This document shows positions 1 through 4,658 of a stretch of 5,673 bases of DNA, piece by piece. The stretch's first letter is position 1. Each line of letters begins with the position of its first letter. A model generated the notes under the pieces. It worked only from the letters and a program-made list of their open reading frames with translations. It did not search any database and was not told where the DNA came from. Source of the stretch: an uncultured Desulfovibrio sp. (GTDB taxonomy: Bacteria > Desulfobacterota > Desulfovibrionia > Desulfovibrionales > Desulfovibrionaceae); NCBI GenBank assembly GCA_900541395.1, contig UQJT01000078.1, positions 1 to 5,673 on the forward strand, given 5' to 3'. Position numbers and translations under genes: made by a program.

Positions 1-1
1 T

Positions 2-43
2 GCCGAGCAACGCGAGGCCTACGGGCATCGAGAGCAGAGATGA
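2..43 (+). CDS. Possible 3' end of an upstream gene (partial)
   Basis: Reading from base 2 gives 13 codons (AEQREAYGHREQR) ending at TGA 41-43. The peptide is charged and helix-prone, like the C-terminus of a scaffold-type or other structural protein, and the perfect hairpins begin right after the stop, as expected at a gene end. The other two plus frames are also open here (one to 204, one past 600) but give arginine- and glycine-rich sequence typical of non-coding GC-rich DNA. In podoviruses the gene before the capsid gene is often a scaffold or a protease, but 13 residues cannot identify one. Only the stop is visible. Confidence 0.3.
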   Translation, partial: AEQREAYGHREQR

Positions 44-46
44 CGA

Positions 47-82
47 CCCCCCCGCGCACTGGAAGTGCGCATGGTGGGGGGG
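47..82 (+). repeat. Hairpin 1, two-part stem with GGA loop
   Basis: Inner stem GCGCACT 54-60 pairs perfectly with AGTGCGC 64-70 around the loop GGA 61-63. Outside it, seven C (47-53) can pair with seven G (76-82), leaving ATGGT 71-75 as a bulge. The core CGCACTGGAAGTGCG (55-69) recurs exactly at 180-194. No T-run follows. Confidence 0.75.
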
Positions 83-119
83 CGAGGAGCGGAAGCAGGG
101 TTCGCGGAGCGCGGCCGAA

Positions 120-136
120 GCGAAACGAAGTTTCGC
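120..136 (+). repeat. Hairpin 2, 7-bp stem with GAA loop
   Basis: GCGAAAC 120-126 pairs perfectly with GTTTCGC 130-136 around the loop GAA 127-129. No T-run follows on the plus strand. It lies between the two GGA-loop hairpins. Confidence 0.65.
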
Positions 137-176
137 AAGGCGCAAGCGTAGCCGGTGTCGGTCGAAGCCTGTCTTT

Positions 177-197
177 CGCCGCACTGGAAGTGCGGCG
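177..197 (+). repeat. Hairpin 3, 9-bp stem with GGA loop
   Basis: CGCCGCACT 177-185 pairs perfectly with AGTGCGGCG 189-197 around the loop GGA 186-188. The 15-base core at 180-194 is identical to 55-69 in hairpin 1, 125 bases upstream. The flanking stem bases differ between the two copies, but pairing is kept in both. Confidence 0.75.
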
Positions 198-227
198 CTC
201 TTGAGCGGATTTCCGACAGGAGCGGCG

Positions 228-271
228 GCCGTTGTCCCGAAGGGGCTTGCGGACGGCGACGGCATCGATAA
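228..271 (+). repeat. Duplicated structured element, copy 1 (upstream of capsid gene)
   Basis: These 44 bases match 4544-4587 at 41 positions (differences at 233, 235 and 259). Outer stem GCCGTT 228-233 pairs with GACGGC 252-257 (one G-U); inner stem TCCC 235-238 pairs with GGGG 242-245 around GAA. The element ends 38 bases before the capsid start codon. A second possible pairing is CGCAAGC 141-147 with GCTTGCG 245-251, which also exists in copy 2. Its function is unknown. Confidence 0.7.
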
Positions 272-309
272 TCCAAGATACTGTGTTTCAAACCCAAAGG
301 AGTGTTTCC

Positions 310-1329
310 ATGCCTTCTTTCAATCCGACCCTGGCGGACGTGATCAAGCGCACCGAACCGGGCGTCAACGGCGGGCCGGGCAAAATCGCCACCATTGTGG
401 AGATGTTGACCGAAACCAACGAGATTCTTCAGGACATGACCTACGTGGAAGGCAATCTGCCCACGGGACACAAGACCACCATCCGCACCGGGCTGCCCTC
501 GGCGGCCTGGCGCATGCTCAATTACGGCGTACAGCCCTCCAAGTCGGACACGGCCCAGATCACGGACGCCTGCGGCATGTTGGAGGCTTACGCCGAGGTG
601 GATAAGGCCCTGGTGGAACTGAACGGCAACGCGGCGGCCTTTCGCCTGTCCGAGGACCGGGCCTTTCTGGAGGCCATGAATCAGGAAATGGCGTCCACCC
701 TGTTCTACGGCAACGAAAAGACGCATCCGGCCACATTTACCGGACTGGCCCCGCGCTTCAGCGAACTGAGCGCGGACCGCGCGCGCAGCGGCTACAACGT
801 GCTTTCGGCCGGGGGCTCCACGGCGGACAGGCAGACTTCGCTATGGTTCGTGACCTGGGGGCCGAATATCTGTCACGGCATTTACCCCAAGGGCAGCCGG
901 GGCGGCTGGCAGCATCACGATTTGGGCGAAGTGACCCTGGAGGACGCGCAGGGCGGCCGCTATCAGGGGCTGCGCACCCATTACAAGTGGGATGTGGGCC
1001 TCACCGTGCGCGACTGGCGGGGCATCGTGCGCGTGGCCAACATCGACACCGCCAAACTGGACCCGGCCAAGAGCGGAAGCGTGGACCTCATCGGCATGAT
1101 GGTCAAAGCCTGGAATCGCCTGGGCGCTCACCGCAAGCAGGGCCGCTGCGTCATCTACTGCAACGAGACGGTGGGCACCTGGCTGGACATCCAGGCCATG
1201 AGCAAAAGCAACGTATGGTTGGGCATGAAGGAATGGGCCGGAACCGAGACGCTGAGCTTCCGGGGCGTTCCCATCCGGCGCTGCGACGCGATTTTGGACA
1301 CCGAAAGCGTGGTTCAGGCGGCCGCGTAG
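310..1329 (+). CDS. Major capsid protein (Bbp17-like, HK97 fold expected)
   Basis: This 339-residue protein is the main shell subunit of the phage head. I recognise it from conserved stretches of the major capsid family of BPP-1-like podoviruses: KIATIVEMLTETNEILQDM near 25-43, EGNLPTGHKTTIRTGLPS at 47-64, NYGVQPSKS at 71-79, LEAYAEVDKAL at 91-101, FRLSEDRAFLEAMNQ at 111-125, LFYGN at 131-135, WGPNICHGIYPKGS at 183-196, RTHYKWDVGLTVRDWR at 222-237 and SFRGVPIRRCDAIL at 316-329. The family length is about 330 residues, so it looks complete. ATG 310 follows AAAGGAG (296-302) by 7 bases and gives the family N-terminus; the frame is open another 26 codons upstream without support. No separate scaffold or protease domain is visible in it. 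The stop lies 5 bases from the stop of a convergent membrane-protein gene, and no terminator is visible between them. The cement gene expected next is displaced by about 1.1 kb. The identification rests on remembered family sequences, not a search. Confidence 0.93.
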   Translation: MPSFNPTLADVIKRTEPGVNGGPGKIATIVEMLTETNEILQDMTYVEGNLPTGHKTTIRTGLPSAAWRMLNYGVQPSKSDTAQITDACGMLEAYAEVDKALVELNGNAAAFRLSEDRAFLEAMNQEMASTLFYGNEKTHPATFTGLAPRFSELSADRARSGYNVLSAGGSTADRQTSLWFVTWGPNICHGIYPKGSRGGWQHHDLGEVTLEDAQGGRYQGLRTHYKWDVGLTVRDWRGIVRVANIDTAKLDPAKSGSVDLIGMMVKAWNRLGAHRKQGRCVIYCNETVGTWLDIQAMSKSNVWLGMKEWAGTETLSFRGVPIRRCDAILDTESVVQAAA

Positions 1330-1334
1330 CGGGC

Positions 1335-1730
1335 TTACATGGGGCCGGGGTGAAAGGCCGCGATAACGCAGGCCATTATGAAGACCATGACCCAGACCAA
1401 GGGAGCCATGAAAGCGACGACGAGCCAAAAGTCCCGCCCGAAGCCGGGGAACCCGCGCAGACGGCGGACCAGAGCAAACAGAACGGGAAACAGGGCAAGG
1501 TAAAAACTTTCGAGAAGGACGGGCTGCATCTTGATTCCCGAATTAAAACGAACCGAAAGTCCGTTTTTGTCGAGGAAGTTCGCCGCCGCCAGGCCGAGCA
1601 CAGCGGCGCCGAAGCCCGCCGCAATGGCCGCAAGGACATTTTTGCCGGTGAGAGCGCGGGCGCGCCACGCTATGATGAAGAAGATCAGAAACCATACACC
1701 GCGGATGGTGGAGACAACAATATTCGGCAT
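1335..1730 (-). CDS. Small four-helix membrane protein, likely moron gene
   Basis: A 131-residue hydrophobic protein I do not recognise. Likely membrane segments are at about 9-22 (GVWFLIFFIIAW), 31-53, 68-88 and 101-126. Basic residues sit between them (R23, R25, K30 and R89-R99 with four Arg), and the short loop 54-67 carries D54, K55, R61 and K67. No signal peptide cleavage site or catalytic motif is evident. ATG 1730 is preceded by GGAG (complement of 1736-1739) at 5-base spacing, about 23 bases after a predicted transcription start. Longer in-frame starts would begin upstream of that promoter and are rejected. The gene is the only one here on the minus strand, ends 5 bases from the convergent capsid stop, and is AT-richer than its neighbours (25/60 GC at 1501-1560), suggesting later acquisition. 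Being expressed from its own promoter, it may act in the lysogen, for example in superinfection exclusion or another envelope change; this is inference only. Confidence 0.75.
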   Translation of the reverse strand: MPNIVVSTIRGVWFLIFFIIAWRARALTGKNVLAAIAAGFGAAVLGLAAANFLDKNGLSVRFNSGIKMQPVLLESFYLALFPVLFALVRRLRGFPGFGRDFWLVVAFMAPLVWVMVFIMACVIAAFHPGPM

Positions 1731-1735
1731 GACGG

Positions 1736-1739
1736 CTCC
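1736..1739 (-). promoter_or_regulatory. Ribosome binding site deciding the membrane-protein start
   Basis: The minus strand reads GGAG here, 5 bases before ATG 1730. Together with the promoter just upstream it favours the 131-residue form over longer in-frame starts as far up as 1838. Confidence 0.65.
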
Positions 1740-1752
1740 GGGGACGACAATG

Positions 1753-1788
1753 TTCGACAAATATAGCGGTTTGGAAACAAAGTGACAA
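1753..1788 (-). promoter_or_regulatory. Sigma70-type promoter for the minus-strand membrane gene
   Basis: On the minus strand the -35 box is TTGTCA (1788-1783; 5/6 of TTGACA) and the -10 box is TATATT (1765-1760; 5/6 of TATAAT), separated by exactly 17 bases (1782-1766). Transcription would start near the A at 1753-1754, giving a leader of about 23 bases to ATG 1730. This is the only promoter of this quality I found in the window. Its -35 box overlaps the plus-strand ribosome binding site of the divergent gene (1787-1793). A direct repeat CGACAA (plus strand 1745-1750 and 1755-1760, 10-base period) covers the end of the -10 box and the start region and could be a repressor site. Confidence 0.7.
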
Positions 1789-1793
1789 GGAGG
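1787..1793 (+). promoter_or_regulatory. Strong ribosome binding site for the 168-residue protein
   Basis: AAGGAGG lies 6 bases before ATG 1800. This decides for that start over the in-frame GTG at 1782 (which lies upstream of this site) and over later internal Met codons. Confidence 0.75.
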
Positions 1794-1799
1794 AATGCG

Positions 1800-2306
1800 A
1801 TGTGCACGGCTCAGGCGTTTCCCCGGACCATCCCGCATGCGAGTCCGCCCCGCGCGCGGGCTTCCTACCAGGTGGCAAGGCGGCCGTTGGAAGGTATGGG
1901 ATTACTTTATCCTTATTCGTCCCCGTTTCCCGTTTCCCGCATCCGCAGGGAGCATCAGCAGTTCATAGGTTCGGACGGACGCAATTTCGGCTTCCTGGGG
2001 TCGGTCGGCGTGGGGGCCGATCCCGGCCATATCCGCGAATACACCTTCGATATTCCGGACTACGGGCGCACGAAATACGATGCGGAATGCATCGATCCGG
2101 CCCGTGAGGAAGCGGATCGGGATTGGGCGAAGGTTCGGGAAACAGCGGAGGAGATGGCCCGGCTCAATCCGGATTTTCCGCAGGATATGGACGACTCGTG
2201 GCGGTATAACCTTATCGCCGACAACCGCCGGGACTACGTGGCCGACGTGCTCAAACGCGCGGAAGCCATCGCCCGCAAGAAGGGCGTGCCCCTGATTGTG
2301 GAATGA
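1800..2306 (+). CDS. Hypothetical protein in the accessory cassette
   Basis: A 168-residue soluble protein I do not recognise. Residues 1-32 are basic and proline-rich and probably disordered. The rest reads like a small mixed fold: FIGSDGRNFGFLGS at 55-68, GHIREYTFDIPDYGRTKYD at 76-94, then an acidic helix 101-122 and a C-terminal helix 144-161. The pattern from SDGRNFGF to YNLIADNRRDYVADVL (136-151) resembles cysteine-peptidase-like (NlpC/P60 or LRAT-type) phage and toxin proteins, where the second block commonly reads YNL..NNCQDF. Here the position of the Cys is Arg (R143), so if related it is probably inactive. That link is speculative. ATG 1800 has a strong AAGGAGG site. The gene diverges from the minus-strand membrane gene across 69 bases and is followed by a terminator at 2361-2381. 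I see no clear plus-strand promoter, so it may be read from the upstream late transcript. Confidence 0.8.
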   Translation: MCTAQAFPRTIPHASPPRARASYQVARRPLEGMGLLYPYSSPFPVSRIRREHQQFIGSDGRNFGFLGSVGVGADPGHIREYTFDIPDYGRTKYDAECIDPAREEADRDWAKVRETAEEMARLNPDFPQDMDDSWRYNLIADNRRDYVADVLKRAEAIARKKGVPLIVE

Positions 2307-2360
2307 CGGATGCAAGGCGGCGGGCGCGCCGCGAAAAAAGGCAACCTTCAACCGCCGAAG

Positions 2361-2381
2361 GCGCGCGGCGGCGCGCTTTTT
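2361..2381 (+). terminator. Intrinsic (Rho-independent) terminator
   Basis: GCGCGC 2361-2366 pairs with GCGCGC 2371-2376 around the loop GGCG 2367-2370, followed directly by five T (2377-2381). Three A/G bases before the stem can add A-U and G-U pairs with the T-run. It lies 54 bases after the stop of the 168-residue gene and 65 bases before the cement gene start. It would end transcription of the accessory cassette, and late transcription through it would need readthrough, antitermination or a new promoter. Confidence 0.65.
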
Positions 2382-2432
2382 CAGCGACGCGCGCGGGATT
2401 GTCGGGCTTTGCCCGCGAACATGCGGCCGCGC

Positions 2433-2438
2433 AGGGAG
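2433..2438 (+). promoter_or_regulatory. Ribosome binding site deciding the cement-protein start
   Basis: AGGGAG is 8 bases before ATG 2447. The in-frame GTG 2441 is too close to it. The frame is also open from ATG 2303, which overlaps the previous stop as ATGA, but that would add 48 arginine- and alanine-rich residues and read through the terminator. A short hairpin CGGGC-TTT-GCCCG (2403-2415) lies just upstream. Confidence 0.65.
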
Positions 2439-2446
2439 ATGTGGGC

Positions 2447-2827
2447 ATGATCATCGATAAGAATTTGATGTTTTCGGACGTTCAGGCCGTGAAAGCCACG
2501 GCGGAATCCACGCATACCGTGGATGTGGGCGACGGCGACCCGGGGGCCTCGCCTCTGGAACTGGTAGTGCTGTCCGCCTCGGACGCCACGGGCGACGGGG
2601 CCTTGGTGGTGAGTCTGCAAACCTGCGATTCGGCCACGGGAAGCTTTGCGGACATGGTGCAGAGCCGGAGCCTGAAAGCCGCCGACCTGAAGGCCGGGGC
2701 CTCCGTGCTGCCCATCCGGGTGCCGCGCGGGGTCAAGCGTTGTCTGCGCCTCAAGTACACGGTGACGGGCACGCTGTCGGCCACGCTGACCGCGTTTCTG
2801 ACCCTGGATCGGGCGGCGGGAGTGTAG
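2447..2827 (+). CDS. Capsid cement (decoration) protein, Bbp16 family
   Basis: This 126-residue protein is expected to bind the outside of the head and stabilise the capsid lattice, as Bbp16 does in Bordetella phage BPP-1. The sequence follows the family closely: the start MIIDKNLMFSDVQAV (1-15), a beta-rich body with SPLELVVLSASDATG and ALVVSLQTCDS near 32-62, PRGVKRCLRLKYTV near 94-107 and the closing AFLTLDRAAGV at 116-126. Length fits the family (roughly 120-140). No signal peptide or membrane segment is seen, as expected for a virion protein. The start at 2447 matches the family N-terminus and has AGGGAG upstream. In related phages this gene directly follows the capsid gene; here about 1.1 kb of accessory DNA separates them. 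The portal gene follows after a gap of 49 bases. Confidence 0.9.
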   Translation: MIIDKNLMFSDVQAVKATAESTHTVDVGDGDPGASPLELVVLSASDATGDGALVVSLQTCDSATGSFADMVQSRSLKAADLKAGASVLPIRVPRGVKRCLRLKYTVTGTLSATLTAFLTLDRAAGV

Positions 2828-2865
2828 AGGCGGCCGCCGCGAAGGCATAAGCGCAATTTATTTGC

Positions 2866-2876
2866 AAGGAAAAAGG
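2866..2876 (+). promoter_or_regulatory. Double ribosome binding site before the portal gene
   Basis: AAGGA 2866-2870 lies 6 bases before ATG 2877, and AAAGG 2872-2876 lies 9 bases before ATG 2886. Both starts are in frame (554 or 551 residues). I prefer 2877 for the better match and spacing. A TTG at 2862 is open too but lies upstream of both sites. Confidence 0.55.
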
Positions 2877-4541
2877 ATGGTATTCATGGCCGAACACGCT
2901 TCCCCCATTCGGGACATACGCCGCCGTTTGAAGCAACTGCGGGCGGATCGCGCCTCCTGGGACGGCCATTGGCGCGAACTGCGCGATCATGTGTCGCCCT
3001 GGTCCGGCAATTTCGCGGACCAGGGCGAGCGGGCCAACGACGGCGGCAAAAAGGCCGACCCCATCGAGTCCGCCGGGCGCGAAGCCTTGCGGGTCATGGC
3101 CTCGGGCATGCAGGGCGGGCTTACGCCCCGCTCGGTGCGCTGGTTCGGGCTCAAGACCCGCGATCCCCGCGTCCGCGACCTGCCCGGCGCGGGGGCCTGG
3201 CTGGACGAATGCACTCAGCTCATCCTCGACATCCTGGCCCGCTCCAACTTCTACCACGTTCAGGGCCAGGTGTACGAATCCCTGGGGCTGTTCGGCACGG
3301 CCGCCATGTATGTGGAAGACGACTTCGACTCGGTGGTGCGCTTCAAGTTTTTGTCCACGGGCGAATATTGGATCGCGGACAACTGGAAGGGCGAGGTGGA
3401 CACCCTGATCCGCATTTTTCAGGTCACGGCCCGCAATGTGGCGGAGGAGTTCGGGGAGGAGAGGTGCTCGCTCCAAACGCGCAACCTGGCCCGGGAGAAT
3501 CCGGACCAATACGTGACGCTGGTGCACGCGGTGCTGCCTCGCCCCGGCGGGCGGCCCGACGCGGCAAATCCCCGCGACTTGCCCTTTGCCTCGTACTACT
3601 TTGAGGAAAGCGCGTCCTCGGATGTGTCGGATGTGTCGGATGCGTCGGGCGGCGCGCCCCTGTTGCGCGAGTCCGGCTACCGGAGCTTTCCCTTTCTGGT
3701 GCCGCGCTGGCAGGTGCGGGGAGCGGACGCCTACGGCCACAGCCCGGCCATGGACGCCCTGGGCGACGTGAAGATGGCGCGGGAGATGCTCATCGACGTG
3801 GTGGGCATGGTCAACAACATCACGCATCCGCCCCTTCAGGCCCCGCAGGGCGTGGAAATGAGCGGCGTGAACATGGACGCGGGCACCGTGACCTATGTGG
3901 CGGATATGCGCCAGGGCGAAATCAAGCCCATCCTGACCACGGAATACAACGTGCAGAACGTGCAGGCCGTGGTGCGCGAGGTGGAGGATAAAATCCGCCG
4001 GGCCTTTCACTACGACATCTTCATGATGTTCGCGGGCGACGACAAAACCATGACCGCCACGGAAATCATGGAACGGCGGCAGGAGCGCCTGACCCAGCTC
4101 GGCCCGGTGCTGGAGCGCATGCAGACCGAGATTTTCGGGCCGCTCATAAATCGGGTGTTCGAGCGCTGCGCCGCCGCCGGGATTCTGCCGCCCGTGCCGA
4201 AGGGCTTGCCGCCGGGCACGGACATCGAGGTGGAGTACACCTCGGCCCTGTCCCAGGCGCAGAACCTTTCCCGCATAACCGACATGCAGCGCTTCGTGGG
4301 CCAGCTCGGGCAGGTGGCGCAGGTCAAGCCCGAGGTGTTGGACCTGCTGGACGAGGACAGGTTGACGCGGCGCTTTGCGGAATATCTCAACGTGCCGCCG
4401 GACATTCTGCGCGAACGCGAGGACGTGGACGCCCTGCGCCGGGAACGGGCCGAGCGGCGGCAAATGATGCAGGCGGCGGAGAGCATGGCGAAAGCGGCCT
4501 CGGACATGGCGGCCGCCGGACCGCCGGAGGCGCAAGCCTAG
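2877..4541 (+). CDS. Portal protein (head-to-tail connecting protein)
   Basis: The portal forms the dodecameric ring at one capsid vertex through which DNA is packaged and ejected, and to which the short tail attaches. The 554-residue sequence has the hallmarks of the T7 gp8-like head-tail connecting family (Pfam Head-tail_con, PF12236): W28-x3-W32-x2-L35 in the N-terminal helix, SGMQGGLTP near 76-84, WF near 89-90, ARSNFY at 121-126, SLGLFGTAAMYVEDD at 135-149, FPFLVPRW at 271-278, YGHSPAMDALGDVKM at 286-300, HPPLQAP near 317-323, MTATEIMERRQERL at 392-405, LGPVLERMQTEIFGPLINRVF at 408-428 and EVEYTSALSQAQ at 451-462. A helical tail rich in Ala, Arg and Met (512-554) ends it. Length fits the family. 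Residues 249-257 (DVSDVSDAS) come from a 9-base triple repeat and probably lie in a surface loop. The stop codon sits inside the structured element of the following spacer. Starting at ATG 2886 instead removes three residues. Confidence 0.95.
   Translation: MVFMAEHASPIRDIRRRLKQLRADRASWDGHWRELRDHVSPWSGNFADQGERANDGGKKADPIESAGREALRVMASGMQGGLTPRSVRWFGLKTRDPRVRDLPGAGAWLDECTQLILDILARSNFYHVQGQVYESLGLFGTAAMYVEDDFDSVVRFKFLSTGEYWIADNWKGEVDTLIRIFQVTARNVAEEFGEERCSLQTRNLARENPDQYVTLVHAVLPRPGGRPDAANPRDLPFASYYFEESASSDVSDVSDASGGAPLLRESGYRSFPFLVPRWQVRGADAYGHSPAMDALGDVKMAREMLIDVVGMVNNITHPPLQAPQGVEMSGVNMDAGTVTYVADMRQGEIKPILTTEYNVQNVQAVVREVEDKIRRAFHYDIFMMFAGDDKTMTATEIMERRQERLTQLGPVLERMQTEIFGPLINRVFERCAAAGILPPVPKGLPPGTDIEVEYTSALSQAQNLSRITDMQRFVGQLGQVAQVKPEVLDLLDEDRLTRRFAEYLNVPPDILREREDVDALRRERAERRQMMQAAESMAKAASDMAAAGPPEAQA
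3621..3647 (+). repeat. Triple 9-base tandem repeat inside the portal gene
   Basis: GATGTGTCG, GATGTGTCG and GATGCGTCG follow one another, encoding DVS-DVS-DAS in frame. Whole-codon units keep the frame if copies are gained or lost by slippage. The segment lies in a Ser- and Ala-rich stretch between conserved portal blocks. Confidence 0.8.
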
Positions 4542-4658
4542 CCGCCGTCGCCCCGAAGGGGCTTGCGGACGGCGGCGGCATCGATAAGCCGGGATGCCTT
4601 TCGCGGGGTTGCGCGTCGCCCCCGCCGTGCGCCGCGCCACAGGTCAAAGGAGAAAAAC
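4527..4658 (+). other. Structured spacer between portal and ejection-type gene
   Basis: Two stems can form around the portal stop. CGCAAGCC 4531-4538 pairs with GGCTTGCG 4560-4567, and GCCGCCGTC 4541-4549 pairs with GACGGCGGC 4568-4576 (9 bp, perfect) with CCCC-GAA-GGGG (4551-4561) inside. The two stems interleave with no bases between their 3' strands, so they are probably mutually exclusive. A further stem GCGGGG 4603-4608 with CCCCGC 4620-4625 follows. No T-run is present, so no intrinsic terminator. The spacer ends with AAAGGAG 4646-4652. Confidence 0.6.
4544..4587 (+). repeat. Duplicated structured element, copy 2 (downstream of portal)
   Basis: 41 of 44 bases match 228-271. Two of the three differences turn G-U pairs of copy 1 into G-C pairs here (4549 and 4551), so folding potential is kept. 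In addition 4527-4550 resembles 137-160 (20/24), as if the copy 1 element had been split by about 67 bases that include hairpin 177-197. The element ends 71 bases before ATG 4659. Confidence 0.7.

Larger units (their letters stand above)
44..309 (+). other. Structured non-coding leader upstream of the capsid gene
   Basis: This stretch of 266 bases shows no convincing gene. It contains four hairpins in a row: 47-82, 120-136, 177-197 and 228-257. All have three-base apical loops of GGA or GAA. I see no sigma70-type promoter with acceptable -35 and -10 boxes at normal spacing, and no T-run after any hairpin, so these are not classical intrinsic terminators. The stretch ends in the ribosome binding site of the capsid gene (AAAGGAG 296-302). 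It may be a 5' untranslated region or processing zone between head genes; this role is inferred. Confidence 0.6.

Noticed and set aside
47..197. CRISPR-like repeat from the two 15-nt identical cores
   Set aside because: There are only two copies, they are hairpins with extended stems, and the interval holds another hairpin and no third repeat at regular spacing.
248..282. Promoter just upstream of the capsid gene (TTGCGG ... GATACT)
   Set aside because: The boxes are 23 bases apart and the -10 matches only 4/6, so the pair is not convincing.
841..1428. Minus-strand open frame opposite the capsid gene
   Set aside because: It mirrors the capsid reading frame, overlaps the better-supported membrane gene, and has composition typical of antisense frames in GC-rich DNA.
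843..1766. 307-codon plus-strand frame overlapping the capsid gene end and the accessory region
   Set aside because: It overlaps the capsid gene and the minus-strand membrane gene in another frame. Its product is low-complexity Arg/Gly/Asp-rich and its start has no ribosome site.
1731..1799. Plus-strand promoter for the 168-residue gene
   Set aside because: TATAGC near 1762 is a weak -10 and no -35 box lies at a normal distance. Readthrough from upstream is as likely.
2316..2337. Hairpin GCGGCG-loop-CGCCGC followed by six A
   Set aside because: The A-run is 3' on the plus strand and the T-run would be 5' of the hairpin on the minus strand, so it is not a terminator in either direction.
2303..2446. 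48-codon N-terminal extension of the cement protein starting at ATGA overlap
   Set aside because: The family begins at MIxD, the extension is Arg/Ala-rich, and it would read through a terminator hairpin. The internal ATG 2447 has its own ribosome site.
2751..4640. 629-codon minus-strand open frame opposite the portal gene
   Set aside because: It is antisense to a clearly recognised portal gene, rich in His, Gly, Arg and Ala, and begins and ends without a good ribosome site. It is a GC-bias artefact.
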